Positions 11,700 to 23,386 of a stretch of 64,000 nt of DNA are shown here, one piece after another. Positions within the stretch are counted from its first letter, which is position 1; each line of letters opens with the position of its first letter. Made by a program: the position numbers and the translations under genes. The notes beneath the pieces were generated by a model that worked only from the letters and a program-made list of their open reading frames with translations, had not been told where the DNA came from and searched no databases. The DNA is from Adiantum capillus-veneris (taxonomy: Eukaryota; Streptophyta; Polypodiopsida; Polypodiales; Pteridaceae). The stretch is taken from positions 10,613,648 through 10,677,647 of the forward strand of contig CM043968.1 in assembly GCA_014529385.2 (NCBI GenBank), written 5' to 3'.

Positions 11700-13159
11700 G
11701 TAGTTCTAGGAGGCTCATTTCGTGTATTCTTGTTGGGACAAGCACGATAAGCATGCCCTTGCTCCCCGCACTTGAAACAGCGGTTATCTTTACGATAACG
11801 CTCAAGCTCTTCAGGAGAGAGTTTATTTTTTCTTTATAAACTCCCTTCTCCTTAGCTTTGTTATTTTTGGACTTTTGGACAGTATCCTTCCCCTTAGGCA
11901 TGTTATTACGGTCCTTGTTAAGATTTCTCTTAGCCCCTTGTTGGAAATTGATTCGTGAAGCCATCATGGTATGGTGTATTATCGCAGATATGGTGCATGG
12001 CGTTTGGGAGTTGACATATTCCGCCATATCTTCAGTTAGACCGGCACAAAATTGTTGTTTTTGCTCTCCAAAATCTATCTTTTCGAAGACAGTGGCTTTG
12101 AGATGTAGGTCCCAAAACTTGTCTACATACTTATGAATGGATTCATAGGGAGAGAGCTTCAAGCTTTGCCATATGGTGAGTACTTTGTCTTTGGCATTGG
12201 TAGCCAAAAACTGCTTCATAATGGAAGCTCTTAAAGCTTTCCATATCCATGGAGCTTCACCGTTTGCCCGTAGGCTAGACCACCATTGTCTGGTGGACTT
12301 TTGAAAATGTATAGCTACATGGCGTAGCTTAGAGGACTCCGTGAAGCCCTCATCTCCAAACGCCGCATCGAGTTGTTGAATGAAGGCCAAGACTTTGTCC
12401 GTAGCACCAAAGGTGCCATGATAAATAAGGAAAGAGATGTTCTTTCCTCCCTCTTTGAACTTTTTGAGCTTGGACAACCTCTTCCACGCGGCATAGGATT
12501 TCCTATGGCTTCTTCTTTTTGGTGGTTCAAAAGTTGCACCATCACTTTCTTTAAAGGAGGAAGAATTTGAGGAGGATGGAGAAGAGGGTGACCTCTTTCT
12601 CACCTTTTTCTTTCCTTGTTCCTCCTTGTCTGCACCATCACTTTCTTCATAAAAGGAAGAGGATGAAGAAGATGGAGAAGAGGGTGACCTCTTTCTCGCC
12701 TTTTTCTTCTCTTGTTTTCTGTCATCCCTCTTTGAATTATGGTGCGGAGAAGTGTGCGATGGTCTTCTTCGTTTAGGGAGTGTTGGAGAGCATTTTGCCC
12801 GTCGTCTTTGTGGAGCCATCTCCGCCGAGGTGGCAGTAGAGGTGGGGGATCTACCATTGAACTTGAGTTCTCCTTTGAGAAGGAGATGTAAGTAGATTTT
12901 TGAGTCCTTCGTACGGATCCTCTTCTTCTTCCCTTATCGGAGAGAGGCCTCTTTTGGAAGTCTCACAAGGAGGTTTCCAAGGTACTCTCTCTTCTTGGTG
13001 GGGAGTTTGAAGAATCCCATGAGCACGTAATTGCCGTTGCACTTCACTTTGGAGGGATGGATTGCCCATGGCTTGTTGAAGCCTAGAAACAAGGTAATTA
13101 ACAAGCATAGGGGCATCATTAGTAGCATGTTCATTAGCAAAATCAAAGCTATCAATACT
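11700..13159 (-). pseudogene. Element A Gag with duplicated Ser/Arg-rich N-terminal segment
   Basis: The N-terminus (12851-13159) reads SIDSFDFANEH and LVNYLVSRLQQAMGN, lacks a start codon, and is frameshifted relative to the main Gag ORF at 11629-12819. The main ORF has a basic/serine tract followed by the capsid-like region (FKEGGKNISFLIYHG, FQKSTRQWWSSL, HKYVDKFWDLHLKA, FCAGLTEDMAEYV). The basic tract holds a tandem duplication of about 30 residues built on RKRSPSSPSS. Element B has only one copy of that unit (RKKSPSSPSS). Gag would form the virus-like particle in the cytoplasm. Confidence 0.8.
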
Positions 13160-13162
13160 TTA

Positions 13163-14505
13163 CAATCAAAGAGACATTTTACAATACAATACTTTGTGTT
13201 CCTTCAATAACTTGCTGGTACAATGAAGATGGAAGCTTCAAGCACCAAGCTCACACTTATAAAACACAACATCAATTCCCTCACGGTCTCAGACCCAAGA
13301 CGTCACACACCTTTGAAGATGGTGAGAGCTAGCGGAGTATGAGAGTAGGTCGAGAGGAGGAAGGAGTATTCTTACGAGAAATAAGTATGTCTCCTCACAA
13401 AATCACTCATAATAGCTTAGCATAGCTTAGAAATTAGCATGGTAGAGGAGACAAGCATGCATTGGAGCTTGGCTCTTGGTTGGATTTGCATCACAAAGCC
13501 AAGAGTTGTTGGTGTAGGCCTCCCTTCTCACAAGCTTGGAGTAGATGATGAGCTTTCCATTAAAGGTTTAAGAAGGAGAGAGAGTCTTCTTTTCTTCACG
13601 CATGAGCTTGTGTGAGTGTGTAAGTGATAATGCCTTGCAAAAATCAATCCCCCTCTCTCTGTTGGTCGACCCCTCTTGCTAATTGCACCTGTTGGCATCC
13701 CATTGGCCCCTGTAAAGCTTAGCCAATGACAATTAAGAAGCATAAGTATAGCTTTGTGACATGTGTCCCCATTTCCCCTTTTGTAAGATCTTTAGGTATT
13801 TAAAAAATTCAATTGATCTCTCATTGGATTCCTTAGTCTGCTGGCCAATAGGAATCAGGCAAGCCATTGGGCTACTGAATGCTCATTAGACCCCTTGAGA
13901 GACTGTCCAATAGTCTTCTAGAGAACTTAATTTCTATTGGTTCTTTTATCAAGTGTTTTTAAATGAGTTAAACTAAATGTACTCTGGCTTAATTCTCATT
14001 GGTCCACCACCTCTATGGCCATCCAATAGGATTTGAATGCACCTTGGGGTCAACAGGCCTAGAAAGCTAACATGTCCCTTAACCCCTTTGCGTAAAGGGA
14101 GCTTGCTAGAGTGTGTGTGTGTGTGTGTGTGTTTCGCTCTCATCCGCTACTAAAAGGGCTCGGCCCCTCCAAGATAAGGATATGGGAAGATTTTTGAGTC
14201 TTCCCACAAGCATCCAATTTACCTAGAGTTTGACCATTGAATATAACCCTTGAATTTTGGAACCTTAGCATTTTGGAAGTCTTAATGGAGAACCTTAGGG
14301 TCTTTGAAGCCCATTGTTGCACATTGATCTTTTGCAGATAGCCCCCCCTTTAGATCCCTATTTTCCCTCCTTTGGATCCCTACTGTGACCGGTCTGCCAG
14401 CTTAACCAATATTCTAGCTCTCTCTCCCCTAGTACTTTCCCATATTAAATGATCAGTTTAACGTGAGAAAATCATTTAGGATTATTAGATATTAGTTTTA
14501 TGACA
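13163..14505 (-). repeat. Right (5') LTR of element A, inner end missing
   Basis: It is collinear with 6955-8297, including the blocks acttgctggta, caccaagctcacacttat and ggtgtaggcctccc. It extends further right to the true LTR end in ttttatgaca (14505). The first 260 bp or so of the LTR is absent, and Gag sequence abuts directly at about 13163, so the tRNA primer site is gone. Confidence 0.75.
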
Positions 14506-14510
14506 CTACA

Positions 14511-15146
14511 AGCATCCAAGTGGTGCTCATGGATGGCCCAACAATTGGGTCCGATCGTTGCTTGGGATGCAAGATAGCTAGTGAAGATGTGGCCAACCTA
14601 TTTATGGAATGCCAAGCAATCAGAGGTCTAGCATGGAAAATATGCGAGTGGGTCCGAAGGACCAAGCAGATCAAGTTCTTCAAGGCTGATCTGTTCCTTG
14701 GCAACAAGAAGATGGTAAGTCGTTCTTTTTTTCTATACTCAAACCGTTTTCACCATAAATAGCAAGCAAGGAGCCGTTGTCTTTCACCATAAATGGCAAT
14801 CAAGGAACTGTCAAGTGTTTGAAAGAGACCTTGATGTGAGAAACCTCTCAAAGTAATCAAGAAAGTAGAGAGTAATGACATATATGCCACAAGCAAGCAA
14901 ACTCAAGAGACTGATCAGTCTAGGGCTACCCATGCCATGTTGTCAACCTACGATAAGTAAAAGCCTAGAACTAGTCACATACTTCGTAAAGCCGGTTAAG
15001 ATTAGCCTCAATGAGAGGCGGTAGACATCCAATTTGTAATCTTTATAAAGCACATGAAGGCTTGGTCTGAGCTTGAGGTTGTTTTGTAATTTTTGTGATG
15101 TGCTTAATACAATTCACTCACAAATTGAGTTTTGAAAAAAAAAATG
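14511..15146 (+). mobile_element. 5'-truncated LINE 3' end with short poly(A)
   Basis: The plus-strand ORF at 14520-14762 encodes a zinc-binding tail of the kind found at the C-terminus of plant LINE reverse transcriptases. Its residues CLGCKIASEDVANLFMEC follow the C-x2-C...H/N-x-x-x-x-C pattern, then WKICEWV. A 3' untranslated stretch of about 380 bp follows, ending in a short A run at 15136-15145. The element is truncated on its 5' side exactly where the LTR of element A ends. Confidence 0.6.
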
Positions 15147-15418
15147 TTTTTCCGAGATTAGGGAGACTTATTCACTCACGGAGAAACACAAAACAAAATA
15201 ATTATTGAACCTCGGGTGCGCTTGCCAAGAAACGATGAGAAGTAGGGTAGAGGGGCCAATAGCAAGACGGATGCCAATAACAACACTAAGCACCCCCCAG
15301 AAGAAGTACACTGACACTTGGGTTGTTGGCTTAGGGGAGCTGATGTGGAGTCTTGCCGTTCGTTGAATCCATGGTTCAAACCCAGATTGCGTGTGTCCCT
15401 GTTTTGGCCTCCTGCCAA

Positions 15419-15646
15419 CTCTAATGTCTTGACGTCCTCTTTTTGCATCGATAATCGTGCAAACCTGTCGCAAATGCTTTGTCTGACAGCAGCTTTGGAG
15501 CCACCTATGCCGTCTGAAAGCCCTACTCACTGCTCTAATGTCTTGACGTCCTCTTTTTGCATCGATTATCGTGCAAACCTGTCGCAAATGCTTTGTCTAA
15601 CAGTAGCTTTGGAGCCACCTATGCCGTCTGAAAGCCCTACTCACTG
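15419..15646. repeat. Tandem duplication, 2 x 114 bp
   Basis: The two copies (15419-15532 and 15533-15646) differ at only a few bases. Because 114 is 38 codons, the duplication keeps frame on both strands, so long ORFs run through it either way (15318-15752 + and 15168-15587 -). Neither translation resembles a known family. It lies between the LINE end and the 3' side of the 5-phosphatase gene. Confidence 0.85.
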
Positions 15647-15780
15647 CGCATCTTTTGCGCCCCTTGCAGCTCAAAATTGGCCATGGAGCAAGAAAATCTA
15701 TCGCGTACAAGTTATTTGTCCCGCTACTGGCCCCTCTACCCTAGATCTATGAGATGAGATAGTTTTGAGCCCTGAGGGGC

Positions 15781-15782
<2 letters not shown>

Positions 15783-15812
<30 letters not shown>
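15783..15812. repeat. (GA)n microsatellite
   Basis: A short GA run of about 15 units. Confidence 0.95.
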
Positions 15813-15814
<2 letters not shown>

Positions 15815-15815
<1 letters not shown>

Positions 15816-16367
15816 GTGCAGAGAGCAAAAGGAAGCGGAGCTCGCAAGTGAAATTGTGTAGGGACAGACAAAAGAGCTAGCCTAAGAAACAAGGTTAATT
15901 ACCAAAATCAGCCCTGGGCCTTCTATTGGTTTCACAGAAGGCAAGGAGTGTCATTTTACAGCCAGGTCCTCTACTTGATCAACATCAGCTGCAATACTAG
16001 ATTAGCAATGCCACGCATCTAAATGCACACAGGAAACAGAGACCTCCACATTCCCTATTGCTCACCACAGGCATATAGGAGTCAAGCCAATGCTAAGAGA
16101 AGCAAAAATGTTAGCTTGGGTATATCTAAACAAGTGCCATACTGCGCATAGGGAGGGTAATCACAATTTGTTTCGAGGCTCCAAAAAGCTTAAACAATTC
16201 GTCATCATCGACCTGCTGCTAGCTTTGTGTAGCATCGTTTCATGTTATGTACACCGAATTCCCGGTCAGCATTTTGCCACCACTAGTTATCTTGCGCGCT
16301 GACACCATTAATGGGTGAGGGAAAATTTCCATAAATGAATGAATGCAGAAAGAATCGACCGAGGTAA
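15815..16367. other. Region 3' of the 5-phosphatase gene
   Basis: No gene was recognised. It probably includes the 3' untranslated region of the minus-strand gene that ends at 16368. No clear polyadenylation signal could be assigned. Confidence 0.4.
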
Positions 16368-19300
16368 CTAAGTCAAGAAATCCTTGAGCTTTTTGGGGTC
16401 TGACACATGGACTTCTGCTAGAAATACAGCATACACAGGTCGATGGTCCGAGAAGTTGGACTCAGCCCTAACATACTCCAGCTGCTCGAGTCCTTTGCCA
16501 TACCAAAGAATCCGGTCACACCTGTAACACCACAACTTATTGGAAGAGAGCTCATTAAAGGCAGTTTATGAAAACTACTGCAAAGGGAAGTGTTATACCA
16601 AGCTGGTGTCCGCCTTTTCTCCCCAAACTTACGCCGCTCTACAGCATAGCTATCAGATCCAGCCCTGTACTTGTATGTTGGGGGAAAACATATTTTTCCT
16701 TCGTGCCAGCCTTTAAACACGCGACCAGCTCTCCTCTCTATATGGAGCTGTAGTGAACTTTAATCAAATTAGACGTCATGAGAAAGCAAGCACAAGGACT
16801 ACTGCTTGGGTAAGTTATGCTTTACTTCAGACAAAGAACACCTGATCTCTTTCAAGCAATGCTTCCCAATCACCACGAGCAAGCAGCAACTTGGTGGACG
16901 TGGAAGAAAGCGTGAGTCGATAGTTTAAATCTCCAAACCAGAGAATACAACTACATACAGAAACGTATCATGATTACATCCCAAAAAAACATAGGCCACT
17001 TTTGTTTCCCGAAGAAAAGAAGAGAGAAATAGAGATTCAGAATTGCACTAGTTTGAGTGCCGGGTAACAAAGTATGAACATCTACGTATAAGCAGTAATT
17101 GGCAGGTCAAACAAACATTATCAAGAAAAATGCATGTACATAAAATATACCTTCATAAGTTCATAATAGTCTGAACTCACGAATTATAAAAGGAAATAAA
17201 GCACTCATAAAAATACAAAAGCTAGGGATACAAAGAAAAAGAAAAAAAAAACTAAATCGCTTTATTTGCTACGAAACAAAACTAGATAAAACAAAACATT
17301 ATTAACTTAAAAATGTTTCTAGAAAAGGCATGCGCAAAATAAGTTGATGCAGCTTACCTGGCTAAAACTTAAAACAAGTACTCAACTTTAAACAAAAAAG
17401 GATAAGGCATCTCAAAAACTTAATCCTAGAAATCAAACTTCACACAACAACTTCTAAAGGAACAAATTCTTAAGTCCTAATGCAAGCTAAATACACTACT
17501 ATAAACCTACGAAAAAGAGGCTGCAAATAACCAAAGAAGTACAAAGATCCAAACTTGACAAAATGTGACATCAACTTCGCTGCTTGTTCAGACAGGAAGA
17601 ATAAGATTATCACCTTTATCATGCATAGCTTGGACAACAGCTATGACATCCCTACTCACGTTGCCAGTGCCCAAGAGTAGGTGCAGGTTTGTATAGAGGT
17701 CACTCATGCTTTGAACGTACTCTACAAAACCAACGAGCTAAGTTTCTATCACCCTCCGGAGGTGATGTACATAAAAATTGATCTAAGTCTAAAAAGGACA
17801 TTTCCTACTTTACTGAGAAAAGCTGGCAGCCCAGGAAAGGTCCAAGATAGAAGAATGCAAAGGTACACATGAAATGCACGATTTGATGTTATGACATCAT
17901 TGATGAGTGTGAATTGAAACAACAATATTAACTGAACCCTGCAAAGATGTAGAACGGGCTTGTGTGAAACATAAGCTGCTACAAACGTGGACTGCTTTTC
18001 TGGATGAAGAGCGATCCCAGAAAGCCCAAACCACAGGAATACTTGCAAATGCCTGATTGTGTGACTTGCTAGGTACTGACAAGGGTTGAATGTGAAGAAT
18101 GAAAAGACCCTAAAGACACTCAACTGTACTTCATATACTTACTCGTGATCGAATATTGTATCTGGCAGGGCTCCCTCTTTGAGTTGTGATGATTTACAGA
18201 ACCGAGTGCGCTTGAGGATCACAGAAACATCACAATTGCGGCGAAGCTCATCACCTTCCTTCTCTCCTGAGGTTAAGTGAGTACATATGAAACAAAAGGT
18301 GGTCTGATGGAGGCACAAACTGATAGATATAGAGCCCTACACAAATGCAAAACTCTGTTTAGTGCCTATTGACAACTTTTTGGAAAAAGACGTGATAATG
18401 TCGCACGAGAGTGACCAGCTGCAATTTCTACTTAATTTTCAAGCTCCAAGTTTTGCCCAAATAAATCACATGTATTTGTGAAAACTTTCTCAGAAACAGA
18501 CATCCAATTGATCTATGTTATTACAAATTGATGAAATCTCATGCTATCGATCCAATTGATTAAATGTTAAGAGGACCAACTTACCTTGTTTCCCAGGTAC
18601 CCCATAATACCACATCCAACCGATGATATCTTCACATGTCGCACATGGCTGCAAAGATCATCGCGGACCCAGACCGACAGAAAAATGCCCACCATCCTCT
18701 TGCTGGCAATTAACGTGTACTGATGTTGGCTTGTCAAATCACCAGAAGAAGCCTTCATAGTACAAGAGGGTGGTTGCATTTGTGAATCATTACCTCTGCT
18801 TGCACAAACATTCTTTCCAGCTGATGTGTGTGACCTAAATGAGGCAATGGACTCTGCTCCGTCAAAAGTTTCATGCAAGAAGGCCCTCTCAAGCACAATA
18901 GGAAAGCTAAATTCGAGGCCACTGCTATCTTCACTCAAATCTGCCACTTCCAGAAGACTTGCAGAAAAGCTGTGACTCTTCCTCCTTGGGCATATATTGT
19001 CAGCATAACCAGTAGCTACATCAGAAAGGGCTGTCTTGTTTAGAGCTTTTTGAATGAGTTGCAGCCAGCGCATAACTGATGACTTATCATCTACACCCAG
19101 CACATTGCCAGCATTTAGCGGGACAATCTCTTGAAATCTGTCCTCGGAGAAAACCAAAAAAAACACAATGAGAAACAGGAACAGATTTGCCCCTTACGGC
19201 TGTGTACATCTCACAGATAGATGTTTCATTTGCTAACTTACCCGATGACATAGATGTCCGCTGGTGCAGTCAGATTCAGCCAAAGCTCAAGATTCATCTT

Positions 19301-20084
19301 TTCTTGCGGGAATTTACCACCCACATTCCAAGTGCCAATAAAAATTCTGGAGAATCAGGAAAATCCTCAATGCATACTCCTGAACCCAATATGGGCATAG
19401 TCTATGTTATGAACCAAGTTTGTGCAAACCTTACCTGAACTGCTCTTTTCTTAAAATATCATTGTTTGGGCCAGCCATTGCTGATGAATGCCTCCTGTGT
19501 TGTCCTGTATAAGTAAGGCACATGTAAGAAGGACAAGACCAACCATGGAGTTATCGTTAAATCAGCAAGCTAAAACACATGTAGGAAACCTGCAAAGCTC
19601 CATCGACTTGCTTCATAAGTTTGCGTAGAGAAGCTACTATGCCTTGTGCTGGGGTCTGTAACACATCCAAGTGCAATCTGTGAGAATTCACAAGGTACCC
19701 AATATAAAATTTGCTCTATCAGGTGAGATATAATTTACCAAGAAAGGTTTCAAACAAGTTGCTTGGACACGACAACACATGCAAGGCTTTCAAAGAGATC
19801 CTGTTGCCAAGCACTACACCAGAGACCCTAGAAGATCCTATATACAGAAAACGAGCAGAGCCTATGCAATGTACCTTCATCGTCTAATTCACTGTCTGTC
19901 TCCTCATCATCGTAAGGAATTAATCCTCCATTCTTTGGGCCATTTTTCAGAAAACTCTTCAAGGAAAGCTTTGGCCAAAGCACCTGCGGGTCGTCACCAG
20001 ATGCAGCCAAGTTTGCCTTAGTGAGGACAAGCTACACATGACAGTAGAAGAGCAATGCTGTACCTTGCCACGCTTGCTACGCAT
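16368..20084 (-). CDS. Type I inositol polyphosphate 5-phosphatase, 10 exons, 509 aa
   Basis: This enzyme removes the 5-phosphate from inositol phosphates or phosphoinositides, acting in the cytosol or at membranes in phosphoinositide signalling. Exons (minus, in order): 20064-20084, 19875-19983, 19590-19655, 19435-19504, 19242-19346, 18585-19137, 18143-18336, 16842-16950, 16599-16747, 16368-16521. All introns are GT-AG, and phases join without a stop (1530 nt including the stop). Motifs: MRSKRGK start; [10 protein letters not shown] (res. 93-102); [14 protein letters not shown] (125-138); [15 protein letters not shown] (328-342); WFGDLNYRL (377-385); [12 protein letters not shown] (425-436); RRTPAWCDRILW (454-465); SDHRPVY (483-489). 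The catalytic GDLNYR, PAWCDRIL and SDHRPV boxes are intact. Plant paralogues begin M-x-[ST]-[KR]-RGK, which supports the start. A variable Ser-rich insert lies at about 165-250. Paralogue identity and substrate cannot be decided from sequence. Intron 7 is the longest, about 1.2 kb. Confidence 0.93.
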
Positions 20085-20484
20085 ACTGTAACATGGAAGG
20101 AGGATCTGACGCTGAAGCGGGAGGGAAGGCTTTAGAAAAAGAAGAGTATTGTCCTGCAAATCTTATCTGTCCAAGCGATCACATTAAAGGTCAGAAGCGT
20201 AACATAGCCTGCGAGGTTGCTACTGCGGCTAAACTGTCTGTCGATGGAGCTCAAGTCAAAGGAAGGAGGTGTGATATCACATATAAGCACGTAGCAGGCT
20301 CGCCGAGGTCACATATTCCGGCCCAGACCTTCACTCCTCGTATATTCTTCATGTACCCCGAGTACAAAGAAAGGTCGAGATAGAGATAGACAGTGACACA
20401 GAGAGAGAGAGAGAGAGAGAGGATGCGCAAAGGGAGGACTCGGGAGTTGGGAGTGCAAGAACTCTGGACGTAAGTCAGCAATGT
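20085..20484 (-). promoter_or_regulatory. Upstream region of the 5-phosphatase gene
   Basis: This interval lies 5' of the inferred start codon and ends at the MITE. Just upstream of the ATG the minus strand reads TTACAG, which could be the acceptor of an intron in the 5' untranslated region. A (GA)n run is at 20401-20420. No TATA box could be assigned with confidence. Confidence 0.4.
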
Positions 20485-20487
20485 TTA

Positions 20488-20861
20488 GGCTGGGTTCACA
20501 TCAGCCCGGCGGAAATGTTTTAGTTTAGCTTAGACCAATGAAAAATTGTCATGTGGCTTGCCCCGTTCACATAGGGCTGTGGAGGTAACAAAAAGTTTCT
20601 CCACGTCTTGGAAAAAGGGGGCCTCTTCTCTTCCACCCCCCCCAAACTGATCTTCCGACCCCCCCCCCAGAAGAACGCCTCTTCCACCCTAACAGCAGTC
20701 CCTCGAGCCAATTATTGCGCTCCACGCAGGCTGCTCGCTCCCTCTCTGCTACTACCGCTCTGTGTGAATTGTTGGAGGGTGGAATCCATACGTGCTTACA
20801 TCTTCCGTCCTGAAGTTGCAGAAAAGTTTGCTTTCTTCCACCGCGCGGTCTGAACCCACCC
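20488..20861. mobile_element. MITE, PIF/Harbinger (Tourist)-like, copy 2
   Basis: A 374-bp element has terminal inverted repeats GGCTGGGTTCACA at the left and the complement of GGGTGGGTTCAGA at the right, extended imperfectly to about 25 bp. It is flanked by TTA target duplications (20485-20487 and 20862-20864). It is related to the element at 1614-1973 and contains C-runs and no ORF with similarity to a transposase. It sits about 400 bp upstream of the start codon of the 5-phosphatase gene, so it may form part of that promoter region. Confidence 0.8.
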
Positions 20862-20864
20862 TTA

Positions 20865-21321
20865 GTGTGGTTCATTCATAAAAGATTAGGAAGGAATGTT
20901 ATTGCGGGTGAAGAAGGGAGGGGAAAAGGGGACGGGCTCTATTTTATTGCGATGGGACTCTGGGAGTACCCTATGAAATAATTACCTCAGCATTTTGGCT
21001 TCTTAAATGTTATGCCTTTGTTGGCACTGCCTTTTGGTACGAAGGGAGGATGTATGCTGAGGGAGTTTCAGTCCGTGTATAATGGAACACCCTCTAAATT
21101 TTAAAGGTATGTTTTATTCTTCTTCTCTTTAATTTAAAGTCTCTCTTCTTCTTCTTCTTCTTCTTCTTCTTCTTCTTCTTCTTCTTCTCTCTCTCTCTCT
21201 CTCCACAATCGGAGTGAAAGGCAGTGCCAACATCTGTCTCCAGACGCCTTGTTAACCATGTGAGGAAGGGTAGAGAGAGTCATAGGAATATTCTCAACTT
21301 TTAACTTCTCATTTGAGAAAA

Positions 21322-21352
<31 letters not shown>

Positions 21353-21486
21353 ACCATCATGATATGGTGATGATTGGCCACAACTTAACCCTCTCCCACT
21401 TGCAAGAAACGTCCACGATAGTACTAATTTATATAATGAAAGTGAATCCAATATACTAGTATCACACAAAAATCCTCGGTACTTTA
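20865..21486. repeat. Spacer with (CTT)n and (GA)n microsatellites
   Basis: No gene was seen. A CTT repeat of about 46 bp (21143-21188) continues into CT repeats to 21202, and GA repeats lie at 21319-21351. An apparent poly-Glu peptide on the minus strand is a by-product of the CTT tract. Confidence 0.8.
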
Positions 21487-23027
21487 TGTAATGGAATTGG
21501 CCTATTAACTTGAGAGTAACAGAAATTAATGAGAGTACTTTTGAAAAATTACTTTGTGAGCATAGCGAGTGAACTTAATTGAAGATAACAACATAGACAT
21601 AGCAATTAATTAGCTTGGCATGAACAATACTTTTGAGAACATGACAACAGTTGAGGACCGTATTTATGTGGAGCCGGTCCCCCCTCCAATAGGCATTTGT
21701 ATTATGATTTCTCCCATTAAGAGAGACTTGTTACAATACAATCTTTGTGTTCCTTGTGACCTAGGTGATGCAATGAAGATGGGAAGCTTCATGCATCACA
21801 AGCATAACATAAACTTTGAAGAAAGCTTTAACTATCCCAAGCCTCAATCCCAATCCTCAAACACCTTCGAAGGTGGAGAGAGCTAGCAGGAAATGAGGGT
21901 AGGGAAGAGGAAGAATAAACATTTCATAGGAGAAAGAATTAGTTCCTCACTTATTATAACTCTTCTTGATAGCATACATAATAGCATAGCAATGAAGATG
22001 GAGAAGATGGCAAGCTTAAGCATTGAAGCATGGCTCTTGGTTGGATTTGCACTCCATAGCCAAGAGTGTCGGTGTAGGCTCTCAACTTCTCAAGGAGCTT
22101 CGAGAAGGAGATGGAGCTCTTGCACTTTGCATAGCACACAATGAGAGAGAGTGTGAGTGTTTGTGGGTGAGTATACCCCCTAAGAAACCCCCTAGCTTGC
22201 TTTGGTCGACCCCCCCTTGTAGCTCATGCTTGAAGCTCATTGGACCCCTCCAGGCCTAGCCAATCACAAGCAGGAGGCATTACAAGCAACAAGGGTAGCC
22301 TCGGGACAAGTGTCCCCCTTTCCCCTTTGAGAGAGAGGACTTGATAAATGCAAAATTAATTATATAAAATCTCCTAAATTATCATTGAACCCCTTGGGTG
22401 GCCAACCAATAGGCTTCAGGCACACCATGAGGACAACATGAGGAGGAACTTGACAAGTGTCCCTTATGCTTTCTTTGTACCGAGTAGGCCTTGTGTGAGT
22501 GTGTGGGGTATTCTCTCTCATCCCCCCTCATGTAGGGCTCGCCCCCTCCTTGTAGGGATTAGATCTTTGACTTTTAACACCTCAAGCCCCTCAAGCTTAG
22601 GCCCAGTTCCCACCACAAGCTTGGCCCTTAAGCACTTCAAGCTTGGGTTGGGTTCTCACCTCAAGTACAGTCCTAGCATCTCAAGCATCTCAATCATCAA
22701 GCGCCTCAAGCATATCAAGCACCTTAAGCTTGGGTCGGGTTCCCACCTCAAGCTCAGTCCTAGCTTACCTAAGGTCAAAAGACTTTTACACTAACTATTG
22801 GAGGTCTTCAATGAAGCTAACCCTAAGGTTTTATGCTCCATTGGTTAGCCTTGCTCTTTGATAGACCATCTCTCATTTGGGCCCCTTTACCATTGGCCAT
22901 GTGTTGAGATAGACCTATAAGCACATGTATATATCTTAACCCATGTTCCCGTTTATTCTCCCACATTAAGTGATTAGTTTAATATGAGAAAATCATTTGG
23001 GTTGGTTAGATATTAGATTTTATGACA
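21487..23027 (-). repeat. Left (3') LTR of element B
   Basis: A 1541-bp repeat runs from TGTAATGGAATTGG to TTATGACA, giving the expected TG...CA ends. It is closely similar to the solo LTR at 26385-28007 and more distantly similar to the element A LTRs. It contains a minisatellite of AAGCACCTC-like 9-mers at about 22565-22760. Confidence 0.85.
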
Positions 23028-23040
23028 TTATCCCTCTCTT
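23028..23040 (-). promoter_or_regulatory. Polypurine tract of element B
   Basis: On the minus strand this reads AAGAGAGGGATAA immediately before the 3' LTR, which starts TGTCATAAAATC in that direction. Its position and composition are those of the plus-strand DNA primer of LTR retrotransposons. Confidence 0.75.
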
Positions 23041-23386
23041 GAAATCATAGTCTTCCTCGACTATGAGGTAAAAGAGATAAATCCTTAGTCATTAGTCAAC
23101 CTTACTTAGCGGGTAGAGGATCCCTTTTTTACCCTACGACATCTTTCCAAGATGGATGACTAATCCATTTGGTGCTTGGGAGACATAGTTGCCGTAAGCA
23201 TGTCTGCTCTTTAGTCCATTTCATTCTCCCAAAGTAGAGTGACAAATTCTACTTGGTGTTTGAGAGACGTCGTCATCAAAAACATGATTCTAAGCATGTA
23301 TATTATTTAAATTTGTGCACAATTAAAAAGGAACTAGTCTTATAAGACAAAAACATGGGTCATTTAAAAGAAGTTTGTACATTTGC

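Larger units (their letters stand above)
6696..14505 (-). mobile_element. Ty3/gypsy chromovirus A, decayed
   Basis: This is an LTR retrotransposon in minus orientation with Gag at 13160-11700, protease at 11700-11390, reverse transcriptase/RNase H at 11363-9830 and integrase at 9830-8620. The left copy (3' LTR, 6696 to about 8297) and right copy (5' LTR, about 13163-14505) share long stretches. Flanks ctcca (6691-6695) and ctaca (14506-14510) could be a mutated 5-bp target duplication. A deletion removed the inner end of the left LTR with the polypurine tract. Another removed about 260 bp of the right LTR together with the PBS and the Gag start codon. Every domain boundary carries frameshifts, so the copy is dead. 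Confidence 0.85.

Noticed and set aside
6691-14510. ctcca/ctaca as proof of the target site of element A
   Set aside because: One mismatch, a mutated LTR end, and flanks that belong to LINE pieces of opposite orientation make it only suggestive.
15168-15752. Overlapping 144- and 139-codon ORFs as a possible host gene
   Set aside because: Length is inflated by the in-frame 114-bp duplication on both strands; no motif or splice structure was recognised. Kept only as a repeat and a finding.
17749-18123. 124-codon minus-strand ORF within the 5-phosphatase gene
   Set aside because: It lies entirely in intron 7, between two exons whose phases join perfectly without it.
21134-21469. Poly-Glu ORF on the minus strand
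   Set aside because: It is produced by the CTT microsatellite.
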